Below, in pieces: positions 11,099 to 21,953 of a DNA stretch of 64,000 nt (position 1 is its first letter; each line of letters opens with the position of its first letter). Below the pieces are notes generated by a model. It saw only the letters and a program-made list of their open reading frames with translations, was not told the origin of the DNA and did no database searches. Position numbers and translations under genes: made by a program. This DNA is from Bacteroidota bacterium (GTDB lineage Bacteria; Bacteroidota; Bacteroidia; Flavobacteriales_F; PHOS-HE28): assembly GCA_014584605.1 (NCBI GenBank), contig JACTMO010000062.1, forward strand, positions 100,528-164,527, given 5' to 3'.

Positions 11099-12523
11099 TC
11101 AGGCTTCCATGCCCGGATCCGGCGCGGTGCGGCCCCGGTGCATGCCGGTGGCGAAATACACCACCGCGCCCAGGGCCACGATCACCAGGCTGCCCAGGGT
11201 GAAGGTCGGCTTGAAGACCAGCAGGTTGAGGCAGAAGGCCAGCGCACAGACGATGTACAGCGCGGGCACCCACGGGTAGCCCACGGCCCGGTACGGGCGC
11301 TCCGCATCGGGCTCGCGTTCCCGCAGCATGAAGATGCCTGCGATGGTGACCACGTAGAAGAGCAACGAGGCGAAGGTGGCGTAGTCCAGCAGGTCGCCGT
11401 AGGTGCCGCTGAAACACAGCACGCAGGCCCAGAGGCATTGCACCCACAAGGCCCATTGCGGCACCCCTTTCGCGCTCAGCCTGCCGGCCTGCCGGAAGAA
11501 GAGCCCCTCCTTTGCCATCGCGTAGTACATGCGCGGGCCCACGAGCACGTAGCCGTTGATGCAGCCGAAGGTGCTCACCATGATCAGCGCGGCCATCACC
11601 GCCACGGCCGAAGGCCCCATGATGACCTGCGCGGCGGCCGTGCCCACGCGGTCCGCCTCGGCGTGCATGATGTCCGCGGCCGGAAGCAGGGCCAGGTAGG
11701 TGATGTTGGCCAGCACGTACAGCACCGTGACCAGGAAGGTGCCGAGGGCCAGGCTGCGCGGCAGGTCGCGCCGGGGGTCCTTGATCTCGCCGGCGATGAA
11801 GGTGACGCTGTTCCAGCCGTCGCTGCTGAAGAGGGAGCCCACCATGGCCACGCCGAGCATGCTCAGGAGCGCCGCGCCCGTCAGCGGCACGGCCGTCCCC
11901 TGCGCATCGAGCTGCGCCGCGCTCCACCCCGCTTCGAAGTTGGCGGTGAGCACCCCGGTACCCAGCCCCACCGAAAGGCCCGCCGCGATGAGCGCCAGCA
12001 CCGCCACCACCTTCGCCGTGGTGAAGACGGTGGTGAAGGTCTTGCTGCCCTCCACCCCGCGCGTGTTGAACAGGGTGAGCAGCACGATGGCCGCCACGGC
12101 ATAGACCTGTGCGGCGCCCACCTTCACCGGGCCGAGCTCCAGCAGAACGTTATCCGGCGAGAGCACCGGGAAGAAGACCGCGCTGAACTTGGCGAAGGCC
12201 ACCGCCACCGCCGCGATGATGCCGGAGGTGATCACCGTGAAGGCCGTCCACCCGTAAAGGAAAGCCGTGAGCCGGCCGTAGGCGCGCTGCAGGTACACGA
12301 ACTGCCCCCCGGCCCTGGGCATCATGGCCGCCAGCTCGCCGTAGCTGAGCGCCGCGAGCACCGTGAGCACCCCGGCCACCACCCAGGCCACCAGCATCCA
12401 GGCCGCCGAGCCCAGGTCGCGCAGCATGCCCGCGCTCACGATGAAGATGCCGGAGCCGATCATGGAACCGGCCACCAGCATCGTGGCGTCCCACAGCCCG
12501 AGCGAACGATGAAAGCCGCTCAT
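11099..12523 (-). CDS. APC-superfamily amino acid permease (LAT-like)
   Basis: 474 residues with about twelve hydrophobic segments. The first helix carries GSMIGSGIFIVSAG, the unwound substrate-binding helix of the APC fold. The pattern resembles L-type amino acid antiporter relatives (MPRAGGQFVYLQRAYG, then IAGEIKDPRRDLPRSL). The true substrate cannot be told. A second, different APC permease ends right next to its start: the intergenic gap is 4 nt, so they are probably one transcription unit. Confidence 0.88.
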   Translation of the reverse strand: MSGFHRSLGLWDATMLVAGSMIGSGIFIVSAGMLRDLGSAAWMLVAWVVAGVLTVLAALSYGELAAMMPRAGGQFVYLQRAYGRLTAFLYGWTAFTVITSGIIAAVAVAFAKFSAVFFPVLSPDNVLLELGPVKVGAAQVYAVAAIVLLTLFNTRGVEGSKTFTTVFTTAKVVAVLALIAAGLSVGLGTGVLTANFEAGWSAAQLDAQGTAVPLTGAALLSMLGVAMVGSLFSSDGWNSVTFIAGEIKDPRRDLPRSLALGTFLVTVLYVLANITYLALLPAADIMHAEADRVGTAAAQVIMGPSAVAVMAALIMVSTFGCINGYVLVGPRMYYAMAKEGLFFRQAGRLSAKGVPQWALWVQCLWACVLCFSGTYGDLLDYATFASLLFYVVTIAGIFMLREREPDAERPYRAVGYPWVPALYIVCALAFCLNLLVFKPTFTLGSLVIVALGAVVYFATGMHRGRTAPDPGMEA

Positions 12524-12527
12524 GCGC

Positions 12528-13997
12528 CTACCGGCCCTTGCCTGCGGTGAGGTGGCTGTGCTTGCGGCCGTAGCCGAAGAAGATCAGCACCCCGATCGCC
12601 ATCCAGATGATCAGCCGCAGCCAGGTGTCCACAGGAAGGAAGGCCATCTGCACCAGGCAGATCAAGGCGCCCAGGATGGGCACCACCGGCACCCACGGTG
12701 TGCGGAAGGGGCGCGGCATGTCCGGCTGTGTGCGCCGCAGCACGATGATGCCCACGCACACGATGACAAAGGCGAGCAGGGTGCCGATGCTCACCAGCTC
12801 GCCCAGCAATCCGATGGGGAACAGCCCGGCGATGATCGCGGCCACCGTGCCGGTGAGCAGGGTGGTGACGTGGGGGGTCTTGAAACGGGGATGCACCTTG
12901 GCGAAGACCGGCGGCAGCAGACCGTCGCGGCTCATGCTGAAGAAGATGCGGGGCTGGCCCATGAGCATCACCAGGATCACGGAACTGAGGCCGGCCAGGG
13001 CGCCCACCTTGATCAGTGGCGCCAGCCAGGCCAGCGCTCCGCCCGCCGAATCGATGGCCAGGGCGATGGGCGCCGGAACGTTCAGCTCGGTGTAGTGCAC
13101 CATGCCGGTCATCACCGCAGCGGTGATGACGTACAGGACCGTGCAGATGAGCAGGGAGTACAGGATGCCCTTGGGCATGTCCCGCTGCGGGTTCCTGGCC
13201 TCCTGGGCCGCCGTGCTCACCGCATCGAAACCGATGTAGGCGAAGAAGATGACCCCGGCCCCCGCCAGGATGCCCTGCCAGCCGTACCGGCCCACGCCGG
13301 TGGCCTCGGTGATCCGGTCGGGCACGTAGGGGAACCAGTTGGCCGTGTCCACATACGACAGGCCGAAGAAGATGAAGAGCAGGATCACCGCCAGCTTCAC
13401 CAGCACGATGATGTTGTTGAACCGGGCCGACTCGCGGATGCCGCGCACCAGCAGCCAGGTCATCACCGCCACGATCAGCACCGCCGGCAGGTTGAGGATG
13501 GCCCCCGTGGTGTGCCAGCCCTGGGCGTCGTGCACCAGCGGGGCCGAGGTGAGGGCCGCCGGCAGGTGGACCCCGAAGCCCTCCAGGAAGCTCACCATGT
13601 AACCGCTCCAGCCCACGGCCACCGTGCTGGCCCCGAACAGGTATTCCAGGATCAGGTCCCAGCCGATGATCCAGGCCAGGAACTCGCCCAGCGTGGCGTA
13701 GGAATACGAATAGGCGCTGCCGCTGATGGGCAGCATGGCCGCGAACTCCGCATAGCAAAGCCCGGCGAACAGGCAGCCGAGACCCGAGACGATGAACGAG
13801 ATGGTGAGCGCCGGCCCCGCGTGGTTGGCCGCCGCCGTGCCCGTGAGCACGAAGATCCCCGTGCCGATGATGGCCCCGATGCCCAGGGCCACCAGGTTGG
13901 TGGCCGTGAGCGTGCGCCGCAGGCCGTGCTCGCCCTCGGCGGAACCGGAGGCCATGATCTGTTCGACGGACTTGGTGGCGAAGAGCTTGTTGGCCAT
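12528..13997 (-). CDS. APC-superfamily amino acid permease (cationic amino acid transporter-like)
   Basis: 489 residues with twelve or more membrane segments. The motif [17 protein letters not shown] is the APC helix-1 signature. [22 protein letters not shown] is typical of cationic amino acid transporter relatives. The frame is open eight codons further upstream (14021), but ATG 13997 ([13 protein letters not shown]) fits this subfamily. It is the first gene of a two-permease unit. The only -7-like sequence upstream (CATCTTGT near 14021-14028) is poor. Confidence 0.88.
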   Translation of the reverse strand: MANKLFATKSVEQIMASGSAEGEHGLRRTLTATNLVALGIGAIIGTGIFVLTGTAAANHAGPALTISFIVSGLGCLFAGLCYAEFAAMLPISGSAYSYSYATLGEFLAWIIGWDLILEYLFGASTVAVGWSGYMVSFLEGFGVHLPAALTSAPLVHDAQGWHTTGAILNLPAVLIVAVMTWLLVRGIRESARFNNIIVLVKLAVILLFIFFGLSYVDTANWFPYVPDRITEATGVGRYGWQGILAGAGVIFFAYIGFDAVSTAAQEARNPQRDMPKGILYSLLICTVLYVITAAVMTGMVHYTELNVPAPIALAIDSAGGALAWLAPLIKVGALAGLSSVILVMLMGQPRIFFSMSRDGLLPPVFAKVHPRFKTPHVTTLLTGTVAAIIAGLFPIGLLGELVSIGTLLAFVIVCVGIIVLRRTQPDMPRPFRTPWVPVVPILGALICLVQMAFLPVDTWLRLIIWMAIGVLIFFGYGRKHSHLTAGKGR

Positions 13998-14107
13998 GCG
14001 AAGGGGGCTTCGGGCCGACAAGATGGGGCTTTTGGACCATCACCACCAAGCGCGCCGCCGCCGACCCGACTTTCGCGCCCCCATGCGGCCGATGTCGGCG
14101 CCATGGG

Positions 14108-14115
14108 TACTTTGG
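14108..14115 (+). promoter_or_regulatory. -7 box TACTTTGG seven nt before the flippase-like start
   Basis: TACTTTGG ends 7 nt before ATG 14123. Transcription from it should begin at or next to the start codon. Confidence 0.5.
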
Positions 14116-14122
14116 GCACCGC

Positions 14123-15187
14123 ATGACGGACGATGCCCGCCCCTTTCTCCGCTCCTTCAGCCTGGGCAAGATGCTGCTGCCGGTCTTCATCGGGCTGGGC
14201 ATCACGGCGGTGCTCATCCTGCGCAACAGCGACCTGAGCGCCCTGCGGCACGTGCGCTGGACCTGGGTCAGCTCCGTATGGATCGCCCTGGCCTTCGGCA
14301 GCGTGGTGGTCCGCGACTACGCCTACATGGTGCGCATCCGGCACCTCACGGACCGCGACCTCACGTGGTGGCGGAGCTTCGTGGTGATCATGCTCTGGGA
14401 ATTCAGTTCGGCGCTGGCTCCGGGCCTGATCGGCGGGGGCTTCCTCTTCGCCATCTTCATCCTCAACCGCGAAGGCATCGACGCGGGCCGCAGCATCACG
14501 GTCATCACCTTCACCAGTTTCCTGGACGGCATCTTCCTGGCCGTGATGGCCCCGCTGATGGTGCTGTTGCGGGGGCAGGACGCCCTCTTCAGCGGCGTGG
14601 GCGTGGGCAGCAGCCTGTGGGGCAGCAGCGTCTACGTGGCCTTCTGGGCCGTGTACATCATCATCCTGGCCTACAAGCTCTTTGTGGCCTATGCCCTGTT
14701 CATCAACCCGGTGATCGTGAAACGCTGGCTGGTGGGCCTCTTCAGCATGCCCGTGCTGAGGCGCTGGCGCCGCCATGCCGTCAAGACCGGCGACCAGCTG
14801 ATCGTCGCCGCCACCGGCCTGCGCCACAAGGGCTGGGGCTACTGGTGGCCCGCGCTGCTGGCCACCTTCGCCAGCTGGACCGCCCGCTACAGCATCGTCA
14901 ACTGCCTGGTGCACGCCTTCCACGACGGGCGGCCCATGGACGACCTGCTGCTCTTCGGCAAGCAGGTGATCATGGGCATCCTGGTGCTGGTGAGCCCCAC
15001 CCCGGGCGGCAGCGGCCTGGCCGAGTTCCTGTTCAACGACTTCCTGGCCGTCTTCATCCCCCTGGGCCTGGCCCCGGCGCTGGCCCTGCTGTGGCGCCTG
15101 ATCAGCTACTACCCCTACATCCTGGCCGGCGCCGTCCTGCTGCCGCGCTGGGTACGCCGCAACCTGCTGCCCCTCGGCAAGACCTGA
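14123..15187 (+). CDS. Flippase-like integral membrane protein (LPG synthase TM / UPF0104 family)
   Basis: 354 residues with about eight membrane helices. It belongs to the UPF0104 group, related to the transmembrane part of lysylphosphatidylglycerol synthase. The blocks SSALAPGLIGGGFLFAIFIL and SPTPGGSGLAEFLFNDFL are the family's two conserved glycine-rich segments. Members are thought to move lipids or lipid-linked substrates; the substrate here is unknown. A nucleoside transporter follows after 20 nt. Confidence 0.8.
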   Translation: MTDDARPFLRSFSLGKMLLPVFIGLGITAVLILRNSDLSALRHVRWTWVSSVWIALAFGSVVVRDYAYMVRIRHLTDRDLTWWRSFVVIMLWEFSSALAPGLIGGGFLFAIFILNREGIDAGRSITVITFTSFLDGIFLAVMAPLMVLLRGQDALFSGVGVGSSLWGSSVYVAFWAVYIIILAYKLFVAYALFINPVIVKRWLVGLFSMPVLRRWRRHAVKTGDQLIVAATGLRHKGWGYWWPALLATFASWTARYSIVNCLVHAFHDGRPMDDLLLFGKQVIMGILVLVSPTPGGSGLAEFLFNDFLAVFIPLGLAPALALLWRLISYYPYILAGAVLLPRWVRRNLLPLGKT

Positions 15188-15207
15188 ACCCCCGCACCCC
15201 ACCACCC

Positions 15208-16470
15208 ATGGAACGATTCACCGGGCTCCTCGGCATCCTGCTCATCCTCGGCCTCGCCTTCCTGGCGAGCAACAACAGGAAGGCCATCAACAAGCGGCTC
15301 GTCGTGAGCGGCCTGCTGCTGCAGACCACCATCGCTCTGCTCGTGATGAAGGTCCCTCCGATCACCGCTTTCTTCCAATGGCTGGGCAAGGGCATGGAGA
15401 AGATCGAACACTATTCCCGACAGGGCGCGTCCTTCGTTTACGGGGGGATCATCGCCCAGCAGCCCGATGGTAGTATGGGCAACTACTGGGGCGGTGGGTT
15501 CGTGTTCGCCTTCAACATCACGGCCACGATCATCCTGGTGTGCGTGCTGGTGGCGATCCTCTATCACATCGGCTTCATGCAGCGCGTGGTGGCCATCATC
15601 GCGAAGGGCATGAACTTCATCATGCGGGTGAGCGGTGCCGAAGCCCTGAGCAACGTGGCCAGCGCCTTCGTGGGCCAGGTGGAGGCGCAGGTGATGATCC
15701 GCCCCTACCTGAAAGGCATGACGAAGAGCGAGCTGCTCGCGAGCATGAGCGGATCGCTCGCCTGCATCGCCGGAGGCATCCTCATCGTGTACGCCAACAT
15801 GGGCGCGGCCGCAGGCATGGACCTCGCCCCCAAGCTGATCACCGCCAGCCTCATGGCCGCTCCCGGCGCGCTCGTGATCAGCAAGATCGTCTTCCCCGAG
15901 ACCGAGAAGAGCGAGACCATGGGCACCGTGAAGCTGGAGGTGAAAAGCAACTACACCAACGTGATCGATGCCATCGGCCACGGCGCCGGCGATGGGTTCA
16001 AGATCGCCATGAACGTGATCGCCATGCTGATCGGGTTCATCGCCCTGATCGCATTGATCGATGGCGTGCTCGGCTGGGCCGGGCACCTGTTCAGCCCCGA
16101 CCTCCACCTGAGCCTGAACTGGATCTTCGGCAAGGTCTTCACCCCCTTCGCCTGGGCCATGGGCGTGCCGATGCAGGATGTGAACAGCGTGGCCACCCTG
16201 CTGGGCCAGAAGCTCACCGTGAACGAGTTCGTCGCCTTCAAGAGCCTTACCGACAAGACCGTGCCGGTGCTCACCGAGAAGGGCCTGCTCATCACCAGCT
16301 TCGCCATCTGCGGCTTCGCCAACTTCAGCAGCGTGGGCATGCAGATCGGCGGCATCGGCGAACTGGCGCCCATGCGCCGGGCGGACCTCGCACAACTCGG
16401 ATTGAAAGCCCTGTTCTGCGGGACGCTCGCCAGCTACCTGAGCGCCACCATCGCCGGCATCGTGATGTGA
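15208..16470 (+). CDS. Concentrative nucleoside transporter (CNT/NupC family)
   Basis: 420 residues. It imports nucleosides with Na+ or H+. The N-terminal helices, the GGFVFAFNITATIILVCVL segment, the long middle block with AEALSNVASAFVGQVEAQ (substrate-contact hairpin) and the C-terminal GFANFSSVGMQIGGIGELAP are all family features. Downstream of the flippase-like gene and probably co-transcribed. A nucleoside importer fits with the nucleoside kinase at 4078 and thyA at 19748. Confidence 0.9.
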   Translation: MERFTGLLGILLILGLAFLASNNRKAINKRLVVSGLLLQTTIALLVMKVPPITAFFQWLGKGMEKIEHYSRQGASFVYGGIIAQQPDGSMGNYWGGGFVFAFNITATIILVCVLVAILYHIGFMQRVVAIIAKGMNFIMRVSGAEALSNVASAFVGQVEAQVMIRPYLKGMTKSELLASMSGSLACIAGGILIVYANMGAAAGMDLAPKLITASLMAAPGALVISKIVFPETEKSETMGTVKLEVKSNYTNVIDAIGHGAGDGFKIAMNVIAMLIGFIALIALIDGVLGWAGHLFSPDLHLSLNWIFGKVFTPFAWAMGVPMQDVNSVATLLGQKLTVNEFVAFKSLTDKTVPVLTEKGLLITSFAICGFANFSSVGMQIGGIGELAPMRRADLAQLGLKALFCGTLASYLSATIAGIVM

Positions 16471-16507
16471 ACCACAGCGGCCCGCGAACCGGCCCCACCC
16501 TTCCCCC

Positions 16508-18124
16508 ATGACCCGCACCCTGCACCTGCCCCTGGCCGCCCTGCTGGCCACCGGCGCCCTCGGCCAACCCGCCGCCCAGGTCGGCGAGGCCTTCACCCGG
16601 AACTTCAAGAACACCCAGGGCGACCAGCACAGCGTGGTGGACGGGCTGCTGCCCCCGGACGGCCGCGCCCTGCTGTACGTGGAGGAGGGCGGCAGCCACA
16701 AGGTGGTGCGACTGGACGCGCAATTGCGGCCCGCCGAGGAGGTGGTGCTGAAGGACGTGGAACTGGACGGCGCCCGGTGGAACGGGGTGATACCCGTGCT
16801 GCGCGGCGAAGCGATGGACGTGCTGCTGGTGAGCCCGGGGCGCAAAGGCGCCGAACTGGCCGTGGCCGCCGTGGGCGGATCGCCCCTCGCCCTCTCGGGC
16901 CTGCGCCGCGTGGCCACCTTCCCCCAGCCCTGGACCATGGACCCGGCCACCAGCCTGGCCCGCCGCCCCCTGCCCGACCCGATCCTCTTCAGCCTCGGCC
17001 TGACCGGCGCCCTGAACGAGCGCCTGCTCCGCTCGCCCGACGGCGCCCACCAGCTGCTGAACATGTACGACGGCAAGGGGAAGGACCCCAAGCAGCTGTG
17101 GATGACCTGCCTGGACAGGGACCTCCACGAGGAATGGAGCGCCGTGGCCACCCTGCCGTATCCCGCCGCACAGGCCCGCATCCACCAGATGGCGTTCACC
17201 AACGACGGGCGCCTGCTCCTGCTGGCCTACGTGTTCCGTTGTGCGGAGGAACAACAGGGCGACAAGAACTGCCACGAGCTGCACTTCACCATCGTGAGCG
17301 ACCAGGGCCGCACGGTGAAGGACGTGCTGGTGGACAAGGACTTCGTGAGCACCGCCCGCTTCTGCGAAGGCGCCGAGGGACGCATCCGCCTGGCCTTGCG
17401 CTACGGCGCGCTCACCGGCATCCCGGGCCAGGTGATCGACTTCGACCCGATGGACCCCAAGCTGAAACCCACCCCCCTGGTGGACCAGCGGCTGGCCGAC
17501 CTGCGCCGGACGAAGCTCAGCGGCTTCGGCAGCGTGGACGGCGAGCCGGACAAGCCCGCCTCGGCCCGCGCCAAGCTGCCCGACGAGGTGGTGACCCTGC
17601 TGCCCGCGTGGGACGGTGGAAGCCTGCTCGTGGAAGCCTTCGTGGACAACGAGTTCCAACTGCCGGTGGGCGATGCCGTGGCCATGCGCCATTTCTGCGG
17701 CATGCTGCGGGTGAGCTACCTGGACGCCACCGACACGGTGCGCTGGCAGCAAAAGATCGACCGCGCCTACCTCAGCACCGGCGGTCAGACCTACGAGACC
17801 GCTGGTCTGCGGGCCGACAGCCAGGGGATCACGCTGCTGTTCGGCCACACCCCGAAGGGACTGGCTGGCATCCTGGCCAGCGGTGCCGGTGGCGACAGCC
17901 GTTCGCCCCTGCCGGAGCCGGGCGTGCTGAAGACCGTGCGGATCGACCGTACCGGGCACCTGGTGCGCCAGGGCACCGCCTGGGTGCCCGAGGGCGACCT
18001 CGCCGCCTGCCCCATGACGGCCGTGTTCGACGCCAACGGTACGCGTGTGCTCCTCAAGGCCTACGACCGTGGCAGCACCTACCGCTACGTGCTGGTGGAC
18101 CTGGCGCGTGCAGGAGCCGAGTGA
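16508..18124 (+). CDS. Secreted hypothetical protein, 538 aa
   Basis: A signal peptide (MTRTLHLPLAALLATGALGQ) is followed by about 500 residues of beta-rich sequence. Phrases such as ALLYVEEGGSHKVVRLDAQL and RLLLLAYVFRCAEEQQGDKN recur with spacing that would suit a propeller. There is no membrane helix after the signal and no C-terminal sorting domain, so a periplasmic location is likely. No family recognised. It starts 37 nt after the nucleoside transporter and could share its transcript. Confidence 0.7.
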   Translation: MTRTLHLPLAALLATGALGQPAAQVGEAFTRNFKNTQGDQHSVVDGLLPPDGRALLYVEEGGSHKVVRLDAQLRPAEEVVLKDVELDGARWNGVIPVLRGEAMDVLLVSPGRKGAELAVAAVGGSPLALSGLRRVATFPQPWTMDPATSLARRPLPDPILFSLGLTGALNERLLRSPDGAHQLLNMYDGKGKDPKQLWMTCLDRDLHEEWSAVATLPYPAAQARIHQMAFTNDGRLLLLAYVFRCAEEQQGDKNCHELHFTIVSDQGRTVKDVLVDKDFVSTARFCEGAEGRIRLALRYGALTGIPGQVIDFDPMDPKLKPTPLVDQRLADLRRTKLSGFGSVDGEPDKPASARAKLPDEVVTLLPAWDGGSLLVEAFVDNEFQLPVGDAVAMRHFCGMLRVSYLDATDTVRWQQKIDRAYLSTGGQTYETAGLRADSQGITLLFGHTPKGLAGILASGAGGDSRSPLPEPGVLKTVRIDRTGHLVRQGTAWVPEGDLAACPMTAVFDANGTRVLLKAYDRGSTYRYVLVDLARAGAE

Positions 18125-18191
18125 GCCGCTGTCCATGCCGCGTTGTTGGTAGCGCGCGCGCGCCCCACGCGATACCTGTGCCGGGGCCGGG

Positions 18192-18199
18192 CACCTTTG
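18192..18199 (+). promoter_or_regulatory. -7 box CACCTTTG just before the ClC start
   Basis: CACCTTTG keeps the TTTG half of the consensus and ends 4 nt before GTG 18204. Confidence 0.4.
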
Positions 18200-18203
18200 C
18201 CCC

Positions 18204-19700
18204 GTGCCGTCCACTGTTCCGCCCACCCCGTCCCGCTTTGGCCGGCGCCTGCAACGGCAGGTGACCGCCGCGCTCGCCTGGCTGGGCCGCAAGGTGATGA
18301 ACAGCCGCATGAAGGAGCTCACCCTGCTGACGCTCCCCTACCAGGTGGCCGCCGTGATCACCGCCCTGGTCGCCGTGGGCTACGCCAAGCTCTTCGCCCT
18401 GGTGGAGCAGGTGCAGGTCTGGATCATCGGCCTGCAGCCCGACCGCGTCTTCATCAGCGCTCCGCTCGCGTTCCTGCTGAGCTGGTGGCTGGTGCGTCGT
18501 TTCGCCCCCCTGGCCGCCGGCAGTGGCATACCCCAGCTGATGGCCGCCATCGACGTGGCGGACGACCGGGGCACGGACCGCAGCTGGCGTTTCCTCAACG
18601 TGCGCATCATCCTGGTGAAGGTGGCCAGCAGCCTGGCCATGGCCATGGGCGGCGGTGCCGTGGGTCGCGAGGGGCCCACCCTACAGATCGCCGGTAGCGT
18701 GTACCGCAGCGTTCACAAGCTGCTGCCCCCCTTCTGGCCCCGGGTGAGCCGCAAGGTGATGATGATCACCGGCGGAGCCGCCGGCCTCAGCGCCGCCTTC
18801 AACACCCCCCTGGGCGGCATCGTCTTCGCCGTGGAGGAGCTCACCCGTACGCACATCGCCCAGTTCCGCACCGCCGTGCTCACCGCCGTGATCCTGGCCG
18901 GCATGACCGCCCAGCTGCTGCTGGGCACCTACCTCTTCCTGGGCTACCCCAAACTGGAACCCGTCGGCTTCAGCTTCATGTACAAGGTGCTCGCCATCGG
19001 CCTGTGCGCCGGTGCGACCGGGGCCCTCTTCTGCAAGGCCGTGCTGCTGCTGGACAAATGGCGCCGGGCCCTGAAGGGCGCGATGGCCCAGGCCCTCTTC
19101 GCCGTGGGCTGCGCGCTGGCCTTCGCCTGCACCGTCAAGCTCACGGGCACCATCGCCCTGGGCAGCGGCAAACACCTGCTGGAGAGCTACCTCTTCGATG
19201 CTGCGGTGGACCCCGGATGGCGCGACATCGCCGCCCGGACCCTCGGTCCCCTCTTCAGTTTCAGCGCCGGTGGCGCAGGCGGCATCTTCGCCCCCAGCCT
19301 GGCCGGCGGCGCGGCCGTCGGCGGGTGGATCGCGCAGTGGTTCGAGCCCAGCCGCGGTGAGCTCAACGTGCTGGTCCTCGCCGGCATGACCGCCTTCCTC
19401 ACCGGTGTGTCCCGATCGCCCTTCACCAGCGCCATCCTGGTGCTGGAGATGACCGACCGCCACAGCGTGATCTTCCAGCTGATGTATGCTGCCATGGTGG
19501 CCTATCTCATCAGCCACACCATCGACAAACGCAGTTACTACGAGCGCATGAAGCTCCGCCTGCTGGCCGCCATGCCCGGCAACGGCGGTCGTGACCCGGG
19601 CGCGGAGCACAGCACCGGCAACGGGGCCCGGCGGCCCACCCCCATCCCGCCGCCCGACGACCCACCGCCCTCCCCCACCGCCGGCTACGGGCTGGGCTAA
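18204..19700 (+). CDS. ClC-family chloride/proton exchanger
   Basis: 498 residues. The three anion-pathway motifs are present: GSGIPQ, GREGP (with the gating glutamate) and GGIFAP. The VFAVEEL segment has the inner glutamate that marks exchangers rather than channels. There are no CBS domains; the C-terminal 45 residues are a proline-rich tail ([15 protein letters not shown]). The GTG at 18204 lies 4 nt after a -7-like box. An ATG at 18298 ([13 protein letters not shown]) is the alternative start. The last codon overlaps the promoter of thyA. Confidence 0.9.
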   Translation: MPSTVPPTPSRFGRRLQRQVTAALAWLGRKVMNSRMKELTLLTLPYQVAAVITALVAVGYAKLFALVEQVQVWIIGLQPDRVFISAPLAFLLSWWLVRRFAPLAAGSGIPQLMAAIDVADDRGTDRSWRFLNVRIILVKVASSLAMAMGGGAVGREGPTLQIAGSVYRSVHKLLPPFWPRVSRKVMMITGGAAGLSAAFNTPLGGIVFAVEELTRTHIAQFRTAVLTAVILAGMTAQLLLGTYLFLGYPKLEPVGFSFMYKVLAIGLCAGATGALFCKAVLLLDKWRRALKGAMAQALFAVGCALAFACTVKLTGTIALGSGKHLLESYLFDAAVDPGWRDIAARTLGPLFSFSAGGAGGIFAPSLAGGAAVGGWIAQWFEPSRGELNVLVLAGMTAFLTGVSRSPFTSAILVLEMTDRHSVIFQLMYAAMVAYLISHTIDKRSYYERMKLRLLAAMPGNGGRDPGAEHSTGNGARRPTPIPPPDDPPPSPTAGYGLG

Positions 19701-19705
19701 CTTCG
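19698..19705 (+). promoter_or_regulatory. -7 box TAACTTCG of thyA, overlapping the ClC stop codon
   Basis: TAACTTCG begins with the TAA stop of the ClC gene and lies 42 nt before the thyA ATG. Confidence 0.45.
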
Positions 19706-19747
19706 CGGCGACGCCCAGGGCCCCGGCATGGGCGTACCACCGATCCG

Positions 19748-20542
19748 ATGAAGCAATACCATCAACTGCTGCGCCGCATCCTGGACGAAGGGACGCCCAA
19801 GCACGATCGCACCGGCACCGGCACCCTGAGCTGCTTCGGCCACCAGATGCGCTTCGACCTGGCCGAAGGCTTCCCCCTGGTGACCACCAAGAAGCTGCAC
19901 CTGAAGAGCATCGTGCATGAGCTGCTCTGGTTCCTGGCGGGCGACACCAACGTGAAATACCTCCAGGACAACGGGGTGCGCATCTGGGACGAGTGGGCCG
20001 ACGCCGAGGGGAACCTCGGCCCGGTGTACGGGTACCAATGGCGGAGCTGGCATGCGCCCGATGGACGCGTGATCGATCAGATCGCGAACCTGGTGGAGGC
20101 GATCCGGAAGAACCCGGACAGCCGCCGCCTGATCGTCAGCGCCTGGAACCCCGCTGATGTGGACCGCATGGCCCTTCCGCCCTGCCACGCCCTCTTTCAG
20201 TTCTACGTGGCCGACGGGAAGCTCAGCTGCCAGCTCTATCAGCGCAGCGCCGATGTGTTCCTGGGTGTGCCCTTCAACATCGCCAGCTATGCGCTGCTCA
20301 CCCTGATGGTGGCCCAGGTGTGCGGGCTGAGGCCGGGAGCGTTCGTGCACAGCTTCGGCGACGTGCACCTCTACAACAACCACCTCGAGCAGGCCCGCCT
20401 GCAGCTCTCGCGCGATCCGCGCCCGCTGCCCACCATGGAACTGGACCCCGCCGTGAAGGACCTCTTCGCCTTCCGCTACGACCATTTCACGCTGAAGGAC
20501 TACGATCCGCACCCGCACATCAAGGCGGAGGTCGCCGTATGA
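19748..20542 (+). CDS. thyA: Thymidylate synthase
   Basis: Converts dUMP to dTMP with methylene-tetrahydrofolate, releasing dihydrofolate. 264 residues. The nucleophilic cysteine is C146 in [14 protein letters not shown], preceded by the phosphate-binding [38 protein letters not shown] is the folate/dUMP block. The stop overlaps the ATG of the dihydrofolate reductase gene by 4 nt, so the two enzymes of the thymidylate cycle are coupled. Confidence 0.97.
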   Translation: MKQYHQLLRRILDEGTPKHDRTGTGTLSCFGHQMRFDLAEGFPLVTTKKLHLKSIVHELLWFLAGDTNVKYLQDNGVRIWDEWADAEGNLGPVYGYQWRSWHAPDGRVIDQIANLVEAIRKNPDSRRLIVSAWNPADVDRMALPPCHALFQFYVADGKLSCQLYQRSADVFLGVPFNIASYALLTLMVAQVCGLRPGAFVHSFGDVHLYNNHLEQARLQLSRDPRPLPTMELDPAVKDLFAFRYDHFTLKDYDPHPHIKAEVAV

Positions 20543-21078
20543 TCGTCAGCGCCATCGTTGCCGCAAGCGCCAACGGGGTCATCGGCCGCGAGGGCGACCT
20601 GCCCTGGCACCTGCCGGACGACATGGCGTACTTCCAACGCACCACGCGGGGCCATTGCGTGATCACCGGGCGGCGCAACTGGGAGAGCATTCCACCCCGC
20701 TACCGGCCGTTGAAGGGCCGCACCAACATTGTGGTGAGCCGCAACCCCGCCTATGTAGCGCCCGGCGCCGCGGTGGTCGGCAGCCTGGAAGCCGCCCTGG
20801 AGCACGCCCGAAGCCTTGGCGAGCTGGAGGTCTTCGTGATCGGCGGCGGGCAGCTTTACCGCGAGGCCCTGGACGCTGGGCTGGTGGACCGTGTCCACCT
20901 CACCCGGGTGCACGCGGTGCTGGAGGGCGACACCCATTTCCCCGCCCTGGGCCCCGGCTGGCGCGAGGTATGGCGGCAGGAACACCCGGCCGACGAGCGG
21001 CACGCCCACGCCTTCACCTTCCTGCTTCTGGAACGCGAGGCCCCGGAGCGTGAACGGATCGAACCTTTTCCGCGTTGA
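20539..21078 (+). CDS. folA: Dihydrofolate reductase
   Basis: 179 residues. It regenerates tetrahydrofolate from the dihydrofolate made by Thy[22 protein letters not shown] has the active-site acid (D28) after the Met20-loop region. [12 protein letters not shown] and [14 protein letters not shown] are the NADPH-binding blocks. The ATG at 20539 overlaps the thyA stop (ATGA). Confidence 0.95.
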   Translation: MIVSAIVAASANGVIGREGDLPWHLPDDMAYFQRTTRGHCVITGRRNWESIPPRYRPLKGRTNIVVSRNPAYVAPGAAVVGSLEAALEHARSLGELEVFVIGGGQLYREALDAGLVDRVHLTRVHAVLEGDTHFPALGPGWREVWRQEHPADERHAHAFTFLLLEREAPERERIEPFPR

Positions 21079-21109
21079 AGCGTCATACCCACGCCGCAAC
21101 CCACCAGCC

Positions 21110-21907
21110 ATGAAACGCATCCTGCTCCTCACATCCGCCATAGGCCTGCTGGCCCTCACGGCCTGTCGCAAGGAGAACGACGACCCGGTGAACAACGATT
21201 ACACGTCCGCCGTGGACAACAGCCTGGCGGAGGCCCTGTTCAACGACCTGCTGAAGCAGGCCGACCAGGCCGCCGAGGAAGGCGGGGTGCGGGGCATGAT
21301 GGACGCCTGCATCGATACCATCCTCATCGACACCACCTCCATGCCCCACACGCTGCTGATCGACTTCGGGCCGGTGAACTGCACCGGGCAGGACGGTCGC
21401 ACGCGGCGGGGCAGCATCCTGGTGACCTTCACCGGGCCCTATCGCGCCACCGGCACGGTGATCACCATCACCCCGCAGGACTACTACGTGAACGACCATC
21501 ACGTCCAGGGCAGCAAGACGGTGACCAACCTGGGCCCCGATGGCGACGGGCACACCCATTTCAGCATCGCGGTCAACGGCACCATCACCGGCCCGAACAA
21601 CGCCTGGACGAGCACGCACACCGCGAACCGCGTGCGCACCTGGATCGCGGGCGAGGAAACGCTCACCCCGTGGGACGACGTGTACCTCATCACCGGCAAC
21701 GGCAGCGGCACCACGCGGCAAGGTCTGCCCTACACCCTATCGATCACCCAGGCCCTGCGCGTGGAAGTGGGGTGCTGGTACGTGGTGAGCGGCAAGCTGG
21801 AGATCACCCCGCAGGGGCTCGCCACCCGTTATGTGGACTTCGGCACGGGTTCCTGCGACGGCACCGTCACGGTCACCGTCAACGGGCTCACCTTCACCTT
21901 CGGTTAG
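21110..21907 (+). CDS. Lipoprotein of unknown function, 265 aa
   Basis: Starts MKRILLLTSAIGLLALTACRKE. LTAC is a lipobox and C19 would be the acylated cysteine. The mature part is rich in beta strands, with two domain-like halves ending in short cysteine-containing motifs (GPVNCTG, VGCWYV, GSCDG). No family recognised. Similar lipoproteins are frequent in the phylum. A strong hairpin follows the stop. Confidence 0.78.
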   Translation: MKRILLLTSAIGLLALTACRKENDDPVNNDYTSAVDNSLAEALFNDLLKQADQAAEEGGVRGMMDACIDTILIDTTSMPHTLLIDFGPVNCTGQDGRTRRGSILVTFTGPYRATGTVITITPQDYYVNDHHVQGSKTVTNLGPDGDGHTHFSIAVNGTITGPNNAWTSTHTANRVRTWIAGEETLTPWDDVYLITGNGSGTTRQGLPYTLSITQALRVEVGCWYVVSGKLEITPQGLATRYVDFGTGSCDGTVTVTVNGLTFTFG

Positions 21908-21931
21908 CGCCGGCCCTCCGGGACGGCGACA

Positions 21932-21953
21932 GGAAGGCCCTTCGGGGCCTTCC
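21932..21953 (+). terminator. Perfect 9-bp hairpin with TTCG tetraloop
   Basis: GGAAGGCCC, loop TTCG, GGGCCTTCC. The C(UUCG)G closing arrangement is exceptionally stable. Only a short GCGTTCT follows, so it lacks the classical U-tract. It lies 24 nt after the lipoprotein stop. Confidence 0.65.
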